DNA of 64,000 nt from positions 1-64,000 of the forward strand of contig CANLRB010000011.1 in the NCBI GenBank assembly GCA_947493455.1, written 5' to 3'. The notes below the pieces were generated by a model. It made no database searches and was not told the DNA's origin. It was given only the letters and a program-made list of their open reading frames with translations. This document shows positions 9,595-17,323 of this stretch, one piece after another (the stretch's first letter is position 1; each line of letters begins with the position of its first letter). The position numbers and the translations under genes were made by a program. Source of the stretch: an uncultured Pseudoalteromonas sp. Lineage in GTDB: Bacteria > Pseudomonadota > Gammaproteobacteria > Enterobacterales > Alteromonadaceae.

Positions 9595-9611
9595 ATATTA
9601 GACAAAAATAT
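9595..9611. promoter_or_regulatory. Candidate LysR binding site
   Basis: ATATT-N7-AATAT (9595-9599 and 9607-9611) is an inverted repeat with the T-N11-A form preferred by LysR regulators. It is centred near 9603, about 30 bases upstream of the putative -10 box. The region is AT-rich, so a chance occurrence is possible. Confidence 0.35.
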
Positions 9612-9615
9612 CAGG

Positions 9616-9644
9616 TTATTCCAATTTAAAGACCGCTCTACAAT
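9616..9644 (+). promoter_or_regulatory. Candidate activator-dependent promoter of the doxX operon
   Basis: TACAAT (9639-9644) is a good -10 box. The hexamer 17 bases upstream, TTATTC (9616-9621), is a poor -35 box. A weak -35 with an inverted repeat just upstream fits activation by the divergent LysR protein. Confidence 0.4.
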
Positions 9645-9686
9645 GGCTCCATCTTAAAACGAAACAGATTAGTAAGAGAGTTAATC

Positions 9687-10133
9687 ATGAAAAATCAAAT
9701 TTTAAACACACTATTTAATTCACAAAGCAGCATGTCAACACTCCCGCTTCGCGTTGTTGCCGGCATAATTTTTAGTGCCCATGGCAGCCAGAAACTATTC
9801 GCTTGGTTTGGCGGTTACGGGCTTGATGGCACAGGGCAATGGATGGAATCAATTGGTTTAGCCCCTGGCTTTTTAATGGCATTACTTGCAGGCAGCGCAG
9901 AATTTTTTGGTGGCATTTTATTGATACTCGGTTTGCTCACGCGACCTGCTGCACTGATGCTTGCATTTACCATGCTGATAGCCATTGTCAGTGTGCATAT
10001 CGACAACGGTTTGTTTATGTCAAATAACGGGTACGAGTTTGGCCTTGCTCTTCTTGCAATGAGTGCGGCACTGGTTATTCAAGGAAGCGGACGTTTTTCA
10101 CTCGATAACATAATCGCGAAAAAGTTCGCTTAA
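9687..10133 (+). CDS. DoxX family membrane protein
   Basis: This 148-residue protein has four hydrophobic segments and the DoxX family signature: LRVVAGIIFSAHGSQKLFAWFGG, then GLAPGFLMALLAGSAEFFGGILLILGLLTRP. DoxX-type proteins are small inner-membrane proteins linked to redox functions and thiol stress. An SD-like AAGAGAG precedes the start. It is the first gene of an operon with the YqjG-type reductase and a pirin protein, and is divergent from a LysR regulator. This gene order recurs in Proteobacteria and suggests detoxification of quinones or electrophiles. Confidence 0.9.
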   Translation: MKNQILNTLFNSQSSMSTLPLRVVAGIIFSAHGSQKLFAWFGGYGLDGTGQWMESIGLAPGFLMALLAGSAEFFGGILLILGLLTRPAALMLAFTMLIAIVSVHIDNGLFMSNNGYEFGLALLAMSAALVIQGSGRFSLDNIIAKKFA

Positions 10134-10197
10134 TTAACAAGTAACCACACTGGCGAGTTAACTCTCGCCATTTACTTAATGAACTGGAGAGAATCTA

Positions 10198-11169
10198 ATG
10201 GGACTTATTGTAAACGGTAAATGGGTTGATAATTGGTACGATACAAACGCAACAAAAGGCGAATTTAAACGTCAAGAAAGTCGTTTTCGCGATGTTATAT
10301 CTAAAAATAAAAACGCGAAATTTCCTGCGGTTGAAGGTCGCTATCATCTTTATGTATCACTGGCATGCCCATGGGCTCATCGCACCTTGATATTTAGAAA
10401 GCTAAAACAACTTGAATCAATTATTTCCGTCAGTGTTGTTAAGCCTGAAATGCTCGAATTTGGTTGGCAGTTTGACAAGGACAGCACAGATTATCGCGAT
10501 GATTTGTACAATTCCGATTTTATGTATCAATTGTACCTAAAAGCTGCGCCCGATTATCAAGGGCGAGTGACGGTGCCGGTCTTGTGGGATAAACAAACTG
10601 GTACCATAGTGAATAATGAGTCAAGTGAGATTATTCGCATATTTAACTCTGCATTTAACGAGTTAACGGGCAATGACTTAGATTTTTACCCCGAAGCGCT
10701 GCAAAGCGATATTAATACCATTAATGACAGAGTTTATAACACGGTTAACAATGGCGTGTATCGTGCAGGTTTTGCCACCACACAAACGGCTTATGAACAC
10801 GCGTTTGATGAACTGTTTACCAGTTTAGATTGGTTAGAATCACATTTAAGTCGCAATCGTTATTTACTGGGTGAACGATTGACTGAGGCTGATTGGCGTT
10901 TATTTACCACGCTTATTCGATTTGACGCGGTTTATTTTGGTCATTTTAAATGTAACTTACAAAGGCTAAGCGATTATTATCATCTCAGTAATTATGTGCG
11001 CGAGCTTTATCAAATGCATGGCGTGAGTGAAACCGTCGATTTGGATTACACCAAACAGCATTATTACGGCAGCCATAAAACAATTAATCCGACGCTCATT
11101 GTTCCAAAAGGGCCGCAACTTGATTTTAGTCAGCCACACGAACGGGAAAAACTGTCGAGGTCATTATGA
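10198..11169 (+). CDS. yqjG: Glutathionyl-hydroquinone reductase (Xi-class GST, YqjG-like)
   Basis: The 323-residue protein has the Xi-class glutathione transferase layout: a thioredoxin-like domain with the active-site motif CPWAHR (Cys57), then an all-alpha C-terminal domain. The family-specific segments ESSEIIRIFN and EADWRLFTTLIRFDAVY are present. These enzymes use glutathione to reduce glutathionyl-hydroquinones to free hydroquinones, in the cytoplasm. GGAG lies just upstream of the ATG. The stop overlaps the next gene's start (ATGA), indicating translational coupling to the pirin gene. Length and motifs match E. coli YqjG well. Confidence 0.92.
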   Translation: MGLIVNGKWVDNWYDTNATKGEFKRQESRFRDVISKNKNAKFPAVEGRYHLYVSLACPWAHRTLIFRKLKQLESIISVSVVKPEMLEFGWQFDKDSTDYRDDLYNSDFMYQLYLKAAPDYQGRVTVPVLWDKQTGTIVNNESSEIIRIFNSAFNELTGNDLDFYPEALQSDINTINDRVYNTVNNGVYRAGFATTQTAYEHAFDELFTSLDWLESHLSRNRYLLGERLTEADWRLFTTLIRFDAVYFGHFKCNLQRLSDYYHLSNYVRELYQMHGVSETVDLDYTKQHYYGSHKTINPTLIVPKGPQLDFSQPHEREKLSRSL

Positions 11170-11885
11170 TAAAACATATTCCATTTTCGAGTTTAGGGTT
11201 GGCCAATTACAGTTGGTTGCAATCTCGTCATCACTTTAGTTTTGCTCATTATTATGACGCTCAACGGATGGGCTTTGGCGCATTGCGTGTGGTTAAAGAC
11301 GATACCGTTGCGGCAGGTCATGGTTTTTCGCCGCACGGTCATCGCGATATGGAAATTATCAGTTTTGTTAGAAGTGGCGCACTAACTCACCAAGACAGTG
11401 AAGGAAACCAAGGGGTTACGCATGCCGGTCAAGTGCAAGTGATGAGTGCCGGAACTGGCATTGTACATTCAGAATATAATTTGAGTAACGAGCCACTCAC
11501 TTTTTATCAGATATGGATAGAGCCAAATAAACACGGGGTGACTCCGCGATGGCAATCGAGAGAGTATCAATCGGTGGCAACGGATGAGCGCTTACCGTTA
11601 CTTGTGTCTGGGTTTGCGAGCGACAGCGATGACGCGTTGTTTATTCATCAAGAAGCGCGAATATATGGCGGTCGGCTGCGCGCTGGTACAAAAATAAAGA
11701 TGTCAATAGAAAACTCTGGTTACCTATTAGTCAGTGATGGGCAACTTAGCGTTTTTGGTGAACCGAATGACATTCATGCCAATAAGGGCGATGCAGTTTC
11801 AATATCAAACGTTGCCGAATTTACAATGTTCGCTCACGTTGATACGGAAGTCATTCTGATTGATGTTCCTGAAAAGGTTAATTGA
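11166..11885 (+). CDS. Pirin family protein (YhaK/YhhW-like bicupin)
   Basis: This 239-residue protein is of the short bacterial pirin type. The N-terminal cupin carries the metal-binding pattern FSPHGHRDMEIIS, with LTHQDSEGN and AGTGIVHSEYN further on, giving His, His, His and Glu ligands. Some members of the family act as quercetin 2,3-dioxygenases; others are regulatory. It overlaps the reductase gene by 4 bases and ends the DoxX/YqjG/pirin operon. A role in handling aromatic or quinone substrates fits the context. The exact reaction is not known. Confidence 0.9.
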   Translation: MIKHIPFSSLGLANYSWLQSRHHFSFAHYYDAQRMGFGALRVVKDDTVAAGHGFSPHGHRDMEIISFVRSGALTHQDSEGNQGVTHAGQVQVMSAGTGIVHSEYNLSNEPLTFYQIWIEPNKHGVTPRWQSREYQSVATDERLPLLVSGFASDSDDALFIHQEARIYGGRLRAGTKIKMSIENSGYLLVSDGQLSVFGEPNDIHANKGDAVSISNVAEFTMFAHVDTEVILIDVPEKVN

Positions 11886-11899
11886 ATCTAAAAACGTTT

Positions 11900-13063
11900 T
11901 TACCTCGGACGTTTAAAATGAATGTCCGGTTTTATTGGCCAGTTAAATACACTGCTTGCGATTTGGCGAACTTGGCGATAGAGCTCATGGCCACGGGCAC
12001 TGTTAGTAAGAATGACAATCCCATTTTTATTGGCGATGTGTCCTTCCATCCAAGCTCGGTAACTATTATTGGCACCACCATGATGGAATACATGTGTTGC
12101 ACCAATGCCGTTCACACGAGGGCCAAGACCATGCCAACTGGGATACACCGGCGTAACCATGTCTTGCATTAATGCCTTTGGCAGAAAGCCATTGTCTGAA
12201 TGATAGCTGTTTAGTAAAGCGGTTGTGAATAGGGCTAAATCAGTAGATGAGGTCCAAAGCCCTGACGCGGCCATCTCGGGCATGGCTTCATATCCGCGCG
12301 GCAAGGCAGTCGGGCGTCCAGCACGATCGTGGGCTTTGGCAATGTTACCATGACTTTTGGGTAGGGGATTTACAAACGTACTGCGATGCATTTTTAGCGG
12401 TTCAAAAACATATTTTTGCGCTGCTTGAGGGTATGTAAGGCCGGTCACGTCTTCTACAATAAGTTGACTCACGGTGGTTCCGCCACCGGAATAATCCATT
12501 GCACTTCCTGGCGCAAACATTAACCTGACTGGACCATGTTTTACTGGGCCGCTGCCGGTAACGGTTTGCAGCGTATTGGGTAATATTTCATTCGGTAGAA
12601 AATCGGCAAAACCATGCTGACTGAAACCTGCGGTGTGCGAAAGGATGTAACGTAAAGTCACTTTGCTAGATTGGGTGTAGCGATTGCTCGGTACTTGCCA
12701 AGACGTTAGGTAATGATTGATATCACGATCTAAGTCGAGCTTTCCCTCGGCGACAAGGCGCAATATGAGCGCGGCATTGACCATTTTACTCACTGAACCA
12801 ACTGAAAATACGGTGTTATGGTTAGTGCTATTCGGCTTGCCTTTTTGCAATGCGCCAAACCCTTTGCTGTGAATAATATGACCATTTTCAATAACTCCCA
12901 CGCTAAAGCCAGGCGTGCTGCTAAAATCGGAGGCTGTGAGTAATTGGGTGAGTCGGTGATTAAGTTGTTCGATACGGGGATCAGTCTTTGTGTTTTGGGC
13001 GAGGCACGGAACTGTAAATAAAAGACCTACAAAAAATAAACTGATTTTTGAAAACACACGCAT
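11900..13063 (-). CDS. Exported serine hydrolase, beta-lactamase / class C type
   Basis: The protein has a signal peptide ending near PCLAQ and one beta-lactamase-like domain. The catalytic SxxK motif is SVSK (Ser92 counted from the upstream TTG), and the YxN-equivalent is YSG in AMDYSGGGTTV. HHGGANNSYRAWMEG supplies the third motif region. I start it at the ATG at 13063; the longer frame would begin with a TTG two codons earlier. Such proteins are usually D-aminopeptidases, carboxypeptidases or esterases rather than true beta-lactamases. The gene is monocistronic and convergent with the pirin operon. Confidence 0.82.
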   Translation of the reverse strand: MRVFSKISLFFVGLLFTVPCLAQNTKTDPRIEQLNHRLTQLLTASDFSSTPGFSVGVIENGHIIHSKGFGALQKGKPNSTNHNTVFSVGSVSKMVNAALILRLVAEGKLDLDRDINHYLTSWQVPSNRYTQSSKVTLRYILSHTAGFSQHGFADFLPNEILPNTLQTVTGSGPVKHGPVRLMFAPGSAMDYSGGGTTVSQLIVEDVTGLTYPQAAQKYVFEPLKMHRSTFVNPLPKSHGNIAKAHDRAGRPTALPRGYEAMPEMAASGLWTSSTDLALFTTALLNSYHSDNGFLPKALMQDMVTPVYPSWHGLGPRVNGIGATHVFHHGGANNSYRAWMEGHIANKNGIVILTNSARGHELYRQVRQIASSVFNWPIKPDIHFKRPR

Positions 13064-13196
13064 AGCCAATCCCGATTTTTATAGAGTGAGTACTACTATG
13101 ACGCTGATTTAAAAGAATGAAAGCGAATAATTGTTACGAATCTTTGCGAGCTTACGCTAAGTGAAATGGCGATTTAGACTTCACTGAAATCAGTAT

Positions 13197-13227
13197 AAAG
13201 CCTATCTTTGTAATAAAAATAGGCTTT
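13197..13227 (-). terminator. Terminator hairpin of the YebE-like gene
   Basis: AAAGCCTAT (13197-13205) pairs with ATAGGCTTT (13219-13227) around a 13-base loop. It lies 6 bases beyond the stop of the minus-strand gene, and its 3' arm ends in TTTA on that strand. Confidence 0.65.
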
Positions 13228-13232
13228 GCAAG

Positions 13233-13913
13233 TTAGTTCAACAGCTCTTGATGGATATTACGAACGAGTTCATTGGGCAAACATAACTTAGCTGCGAGGG
13301 CTTCTAAGTATTGCTGCGAAATTGTTTGATTTAAATCAATCGCACTGGCGCTTGCTGCATAGACTTCAATACCAGTTTGACTGTCTGGTACAGATTGCAC
13401 CAATTCCGACAAGGTCATGGGCTTTCGTAACTCGTCAAATAGCATCGCCTTTTCGTGTACACTCAGCTCCATGGTTTCTACTTGAGCAAAAATACGTTGG
13501 CGTTCTTGTTCATCAATGTGTCCGTCAGCATAGGCTGCGGCAATCATGGCTCGCATTAGAATAAGCTGCCCCGAATCACTACTTTCAGCGACGTGTTCAA
13601 AGGTGCGTTGTTCATATTGATTGGGCCTAAAATCAAATGACTGATTGCTTTGTTTATTCATTGCACGGTTGTAATCTTGTTTGTCTGCTTGCTGTTGCGC
13701 TGCTTGGTTTTTTTCAGAGTATTGTTGATAGGCCTTCCAAGCAAGTCCACCAACCGCTGCGAGCGCACCGTACTTCGCGGCTTTTTTACCTGCTTTCTTG
13801 CCTTTTTTACCTGTCACTAAGCTGGTTAATCCGCCGCCTGCAACGCCACCTAAAAATCCGTTTAATGCGCCCGATTTATTGAGACTGCCGACTAATTTTT
13901 GTAAGTCCTTCAT
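13233..13913 (-). CDS. DUF533 / TerB-like protein (YebE-like)
   Basis: The 226-residue protein matches the DUF533 family, of which E. coli YebE is a member. It opens with a Gly-, Ala- and Lys-rich segment, GFLGGVAGGGLTSLVTGKKGKKAGK, and a weak hydrophobic stretch (about 45-62). The C-terminal all-helical TerB-like domain (about 115-225) contains MRAMIAAAYADGHIDEQERQRIF, the acidic TerB signature. The family is associated with the inner membrane and with stress responses; the molecular role is not established. It is a single gene with its own terminator. Confidence 0.85.
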   Translation of the reverse strand: MKDLQKLVGSLNKSGALNGFLGGVAGGGLTSLVTGKKGKKAGKKAAKYGALAAVGGLAWKAYQQYSEKNQAAQQQADKQDYNRAMNKQSNQSFDFRPNQYEQRTFEHVAESSDSGQLILMRAMIAAAYADGHIDEQERQRIFAQVETMELSVHEKAMLFDELRKPMTLSELVQSVPDSQTGIEVYAASASAIDLNQTISQQYLEALAAKLCLPNELVRNIHQELLN

Positions 13914-14089
13914 ATTCCCTCCAAGTCTTTATCATCTTAGTTAGAGTAATCGAGACGCTGAAAAAATTAAATCGAAGATTTGTTACAAATTTTTGTCACT
14001 CTTTAAATATTTAACGTCGCGCTTGAAATGATGATAAGTGACCTTATTTCTGTGTTAAGAATGTGGCAATGAAATAGGAGGGTTGAATT

Positions 14090-14377
14090 GTGAGATTAAT
14101 TGTTATCTTAATGCTGATATTCAGCCTGTTACCCGTCACGTTAAATCGCTCTGCGGCGGTGCAATCGCCTGAACAAAACCATTCAACTAGAATTGGCACG
14201 ACGCAGCGTTCAGTCGATAATCGCGTTGTTTCTGTTGCTTTACCTGCGCGCATAACTCAAAAAGCGGGCTTTGTTACCCTGTTAACAAAGGCCACCCAGT
14301 ATTCATCCCCGATTTATTTTACTCGTTTTTTGCAACGTGTAAGTCATTTGTATAATAAGTCTTATTGCTGCTTATAA
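14090..14377 (+). CDS. Small exported or membrane protein, unknown
   Basis: I do not recognise this 95-residue protein. It begins with GTG preceded by a perfect AGGAGG (14076-14081) at 8 bases, which strongly supports translation. Residues 1-22 form a signal peptide or single membrane segment (LIVILMLIFSLLPV). The remainder is hydrophilic and basic and ends in a Tyr/Cys-rich tail. An overlapping minus-strand frame (14044-14253) lacks such a site and is probably a shadow. The small membrane protein gene follows 59 bases later on the same strand, so they may share a transcript. Confidence 0.55.
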   Translation: MRLIVILMLIFSLLPVTLNRSAAVQSPEQNHSTRIGTTQRSVDNRVVSVALPARITQKAGFVTLLTKATQYSSPIYFTRFLQRVSHLYNKSYCCL

Positions 14378-14436
14378 GCCATTAATTTGATTGAAAAGAG
14401 ATTCATTATTAAATAACCAAATTAGTGGAGAAGTGC

Positions 14437-14673
14437 ATGACAGCAACATTAACCTTATGTGCGCTTGTGTTTGTTTGGTGCTTTATCTTTTTTTTGTTCT
14501 TTAAAGCGATTGGGTGGGCAAAGCAGCGTAAGACAGGTGCTTATGTGTTTGGTGCCCTGGTACAAATACTTTTGCCAGACCCGCAGGTCACAAAAACGAT
14601 GGCTGTTATTGAACAGCAAAAAGAACAAAAAGAAGAAGCGAAGCAAACGCAAGATGACAAGGTAGATAAATAA
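14437..14673 (+). CDS. Small single-span membrane protein, unknown
   Basis: The product is 78 residues long if started at the ATG at 14437, which has GGAG 6 bases upstream; an in-frame GTG lies at 14425. It has one long hydrophobic helix (LTLCALVFVWCFIFFLFF), then a short basic loop, then a highly charged Lys/Glu/Gln tail likely to form a helix or coil (IEQQKEQKEEAKQTQDDK). It is followed 15 bases later by a strong terminator. No family is recognised. It is likely an inner-membrane protein with a cytoplasmic tail. Confidence 0.6.
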   Translation: MTATLTLCALVFVWCFIFFLFFKAIGWAKQRKTGAYVFGALVQILLPDPQVTKTMAVIEQQKEQKEEAKQTQDDKVDK

Positions 14674-14687
14674 TTTAATAAAGAGTT

Positions 14688-14712
14688 AAAGCCCGCATAG
14701 CGGGCTTTTTTT
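14688..14712. terminator. Strong Rho-independent terminator
   Basis: AAAGCCCGC (14688-14696) pairs with GCGGGCTTT (14700-14708) around a 3-base loop, followed by a T-run. It separates the small membrane protein gene from the converging RDD gene. Confidence 0.88.
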
Positions 14713-15160
14713 AAGCGCTTTTTACAACAAGTGTGCCTGCAATCAAGTCATGCCATGCACGATTGTGTTTATCGAAAAGTGCCCAGAAAAAACCAAGGCC
14801 TAATGGTAATGCTGACACATAATAACAAAGGTAACGTACGATACTTTGACCAACGCTTGGTTTTTCACCTGTTTTTGCATCAATAATCTGGCTATTTAGC
14901 GCCATTTTTCCGGGAGTCGCTGCTTTATATACCCAGAATAAAACGGTTAACACAAAGGGTAAAATTTCGTGATTTAAGAACTCTCTAAAATCAAATAATT
15001 GATACTCGCTCCATGGTAAGTAACCATCGAAATAGGTAAATGCAAACGCTGCGACCACAATGCTAAACAACACGGCATCGAGTGCGACGGCTGCAAACCT
15101 TCTTAAAAAGCCTGCAAATTCAATTGGCTTAGTGATTGTGTTGTGATAGGTATTCATCAT
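14711..15160 (-). CDS. RDD family membrane protein
   Basis: The 149-residue protein has the RDD family layout: GFLRRFAAVALDAVLFSIVVAA, with the Arg and Asp that name the family, then TPGKMALNSQIIDAKTGEKPSVGQSIVRYL, and a final helix ending HNRAWHDLIAGTLVV. Three membrane segments are visible. Family members are small inner-membrane proteins of poorly known function; some have been linked to ion transport. A start two residues earlier or later is possible (MMN). The gene is monocistronic. Confidence 0.9.
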   Translation of the reverse strand: MMNTYHNTITKPIEFAGFLRRFAAVALDAVLFSIVVAAFAFTYFDGYLPWSEYQLFDFREFLNHEILPFVLTVLFWVYKAATPGKMALNSQIIDAKTGEKPSVGQSIVRYLCYYVSALPLGLGFFWALFDKHNRAWHDLIAGTLVVKSA

Positions 15161-15371
15161 TATCTCGCTTTGTTTTTGTTTGATGACTACAGACTACGAG
15201 CAAAGAGAGTTGATTATTTTAAAAAGGTGACAATAGGCAAATTTGAGTTATTAGTGGCTGATGAGTTTACATTGAGTTTACGTTGATGTGTGTAATTTAC
15301 GTTTTAACAACAGAGCATACTTAGCTAAAGCATGCTCACAAAATGATTAAAACTCGTACAAGGAAATCCTT

Positions 15372-16631
15372 ATGTTTTGCACCTCAGTTGTTAAAACGAC
15401 ATTTAAACTCGGCTTTGCGGCGGCGTTATGCGCCTATTCTCACTTTTCATTTTCAGACGATGCTTCGAGTGAGCATGCGCTTAGCCAAACAAATTTTGAT
15501 ACGAAAGTTGAGCAATTAATTGACCGCTATCAATTACCAGGCGCTGTGATACAAATAAAACATAAAGGCAAAGTCGTGCACTTTAAAGCATACGGCAAAA
15601 AGAATGTACATAATCCAGAGCCAGTTACCACAGACTCAGTCTATCGCATTTATTCAATGTCAAAACCGATTGCGGCAGTTGCTGTATTACAACTCGTGGA
15701 GCGTGGACTCGTTAAATTAGACGAGGATATTCGTACCTATTTACCTCAATTCGCTCCGTTTGAAGTCGATGGCAAGGAGCACATTGTTACGGTGCATCAT
15801 TTGCTGTCTCATACCGCGGGCTTTGGTTACGGCGGGGGCTTAAGTAATTGGGTTGATATTCAATATTTATTGGCTAACCCGCTGAGCCGTAATAACTCGT
15901 TACAAGAATTAGTAGGTGATTTGTCGGGCATTGATTTAAAGTTTGCCCCGGGTGAGAAATTTGAATACAGCATTGCCAGTGATATTCAAGGCGCGTTGGT
16001 GGAAGCCGTGACAAAGCAATCACTTGAAGATTACTTGAAGACGAATATTTTCGAGCCGCTTAATATGATGGATACTGGTTTTTATGTCACATCACAGCAA
16101 AAAGAACGCTTTGTTGATATGTATGAGTATGATGCAGGCACCTTTGAGCAGGCGTACGTATTTAATAAAGATAAGCTGTTATTTGTCGAGTCGGCCCAAG
16201 AAAGTGACTATTTAGAAAAGCCGACACTGATTTCAATTGGCGGCGGGCTTGTATCTACGACTCAAGATTACGCTAACTTCGTCACTATGCTGATGAATAA
16301 AGGCCAGTTTAATGGTCGTCAAGTAGTGTCACAGGAGATGGCCAGTGTGATGTTAAGCTCGCATACGAAAGGGCTTAATACTCATTTTATGCCGCGAGTA
16401 TATAACGGTGTTGGCTTCGGTTATGGCGTGGGCATTAAAGAGACAAGCGGTGATACGCGTAAACAAGGAACCTTTTTCTGGGGTGGCATGGGCGGTACCA
16501 TCTTTTGGGGTGATCCAAAATCCGACGTGCAAGTTGTTGCTATGATGCAAGTCGAAGACGGCTGGGTCGCACTTGAAAAGTGGTTAATACCAGAAGTGTA
16601 TTTAATGATTAATGAACTAGAAAAAGAATAA
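15372..16631 (+). CDS. Exported serine hydrolase, beta-lactamase type, in a two-component operon
   Basis: The 419-residue protein has an N-terminal signal segment (to about residue 28) and a beta-lactamase/D-peptidase domain. SMSK (Ser95-Lys98) is the catalytic SxxK motif, EYSIASD supplies the YxN-equivalent Tyr, and HHLLSHTAGFGYGGG is typical of the family. AAGGAAA precedes the ATG. The response regulator gene follows after 11 bases and then a histidine kinase, so hydrolase, regulator and kinase are very probably one operon. The hydrolase may act on cell-wall peptides whose state the kinase senses; that link is inference. Confidence 0.84.
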   Translation: MFCTSVVKTTFKLGFAAALCAYSHFSFSDDASSEHALSQTNFDTKVEQLIDRYQLPGAVIQIKHKGKVVHFKAYGKKNVHNPEPVTTDSVYRIYSMSKPIAAVAVLQLVERGLVKLDEDIRTYLPQFAPFEVDGKEHIVTVHHLLSHTAGFGYGGGLSNWVDIQYLLANPLSRNNSLQELVGDLSGIDLKFAPGEKFEYSIASDIQGALVEAVTKQSLEDYLKTNIFEPLNMMDTGFYVTSQQKERFVDMYEYDAGTFEQAYVFNKDKLLFVESAQESDYLEKPTLISIGGGLVSTTQDYANFVTMLMNKGQFNGRQVVSQEMASVMLSSHTKGLNTHFMPRVYNGVGFGYGVGIKETSGDTRKQGTFFWGGMGGTIFWGDPKSDVQVVAMMQVEDGWVALEKWLIPEVYLMINELEKE

Positions 16632-16642
16632 TAGGAAGGCAC

Positions 16643-17323
16643 ATGGCACACATATTAATCGTTGAAGATGATATTGATATTGCGACTGGGATCGCTGAGT
16701 ATCTTGAGATTGAAGGGCACCAACTCGACTTTGCCTATAATGGAGAGCAAGCGGTTGAACTGCTGAGTGATATAGCGTTCGATATGGTATTGCTTGATAT
16801 CAATTTACCTTACTTATCGGGCATTGAGGTGTGTAAAAAGTTACTTCACAATACACTCGCAAGTGTGCCGGTGATTATGATGACGGCGCAAGGCAGTGAG
16901 CAAGATGTGCTCACTGGCTTTGCTAGCGGCGCCTGGGACTACATTATTAAACCATTTTCGTTTGCAGAACTCTCCGCTCGTATTAAGGTGTGCTTAGCAA
17001 AGGCGAAAACCCAACCTAAAGCAACCTTGAAAAGCGCTTACGGCGACGCAGAACTCGACCATAACACGTTTATATTTAGCTATTTAAATAAAGAATTGCA
17101 AATGCATCAAGTAGGCTTTGATATTTTGCAGTTACTTATTGCTAATGCGCCTAATGTGGTTAAATCGCAGACGATTCAAACGCAGCTTTGGGGGGAATTA
17201 ACACCACAAAGCGATCCATTGCGAGCACATATCTATAAACTGCGAAAGCAATTAAAGACTGAGTTTGGCCAGCCATTTATCGAAACTGTAAAAGGCGTGG
17301 GGTATCGTTTTGCAATTAATTAA
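16643..17323 (+). CDS. OmpR-family response regulator
   Basis: The 226-residue protein has an N-terminal receiver domain with the acidic pair at Glu8-Asp9-Asp10, the phospho-acceptor Asp52 (MVLLDINLP) and Lys103 (IIKPF). An OmpR/PhoB-type winged helix follows (residues about 130-225), ending FIETVKGVGYRF. It is encoded directly after a serine hydrolase and overlaps the histidine kinase gene by 14 bases, so translational coupling to its cognate kinase is likely. Target genes are unknown; the hydrolase of the same operon is a natural candidate. Confidence 0.93.
   Translation: MAHILIVEDDIDIATGIAEYLEIEGHQLDFAYNGEQAVELLSDIAFDMVLLDINLPYLSGIEVCKKLLHNTLASVPVIMMTAQGSEQDVLTGFASGAWDYIIKPFSFAELSARIKVCLAKAKTQPKATLKSAYGDAELDHNTFIFSYLNKELQMHQVGFDILQLLIANAPNVVKSQTIQTQLWGELTPQSDPLRAHIYKLRKQLKTEFGQPFIETVKGVGYRFAIN

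Noticed and set aside
11882-12172. Plus-strand frame of 96 codons after the pirin gene
   Set aside because: It lies wholly opposite the serine hydrolase gene and overlaps the pirin stop; it reads as an antisense shadow.
14044-14253. Minus-strand frame of 69 codons opposite the 95-residue gene
   Set aside because: It lacks a good ribosome site and overlaps a plus-strand gene with a perfect one.
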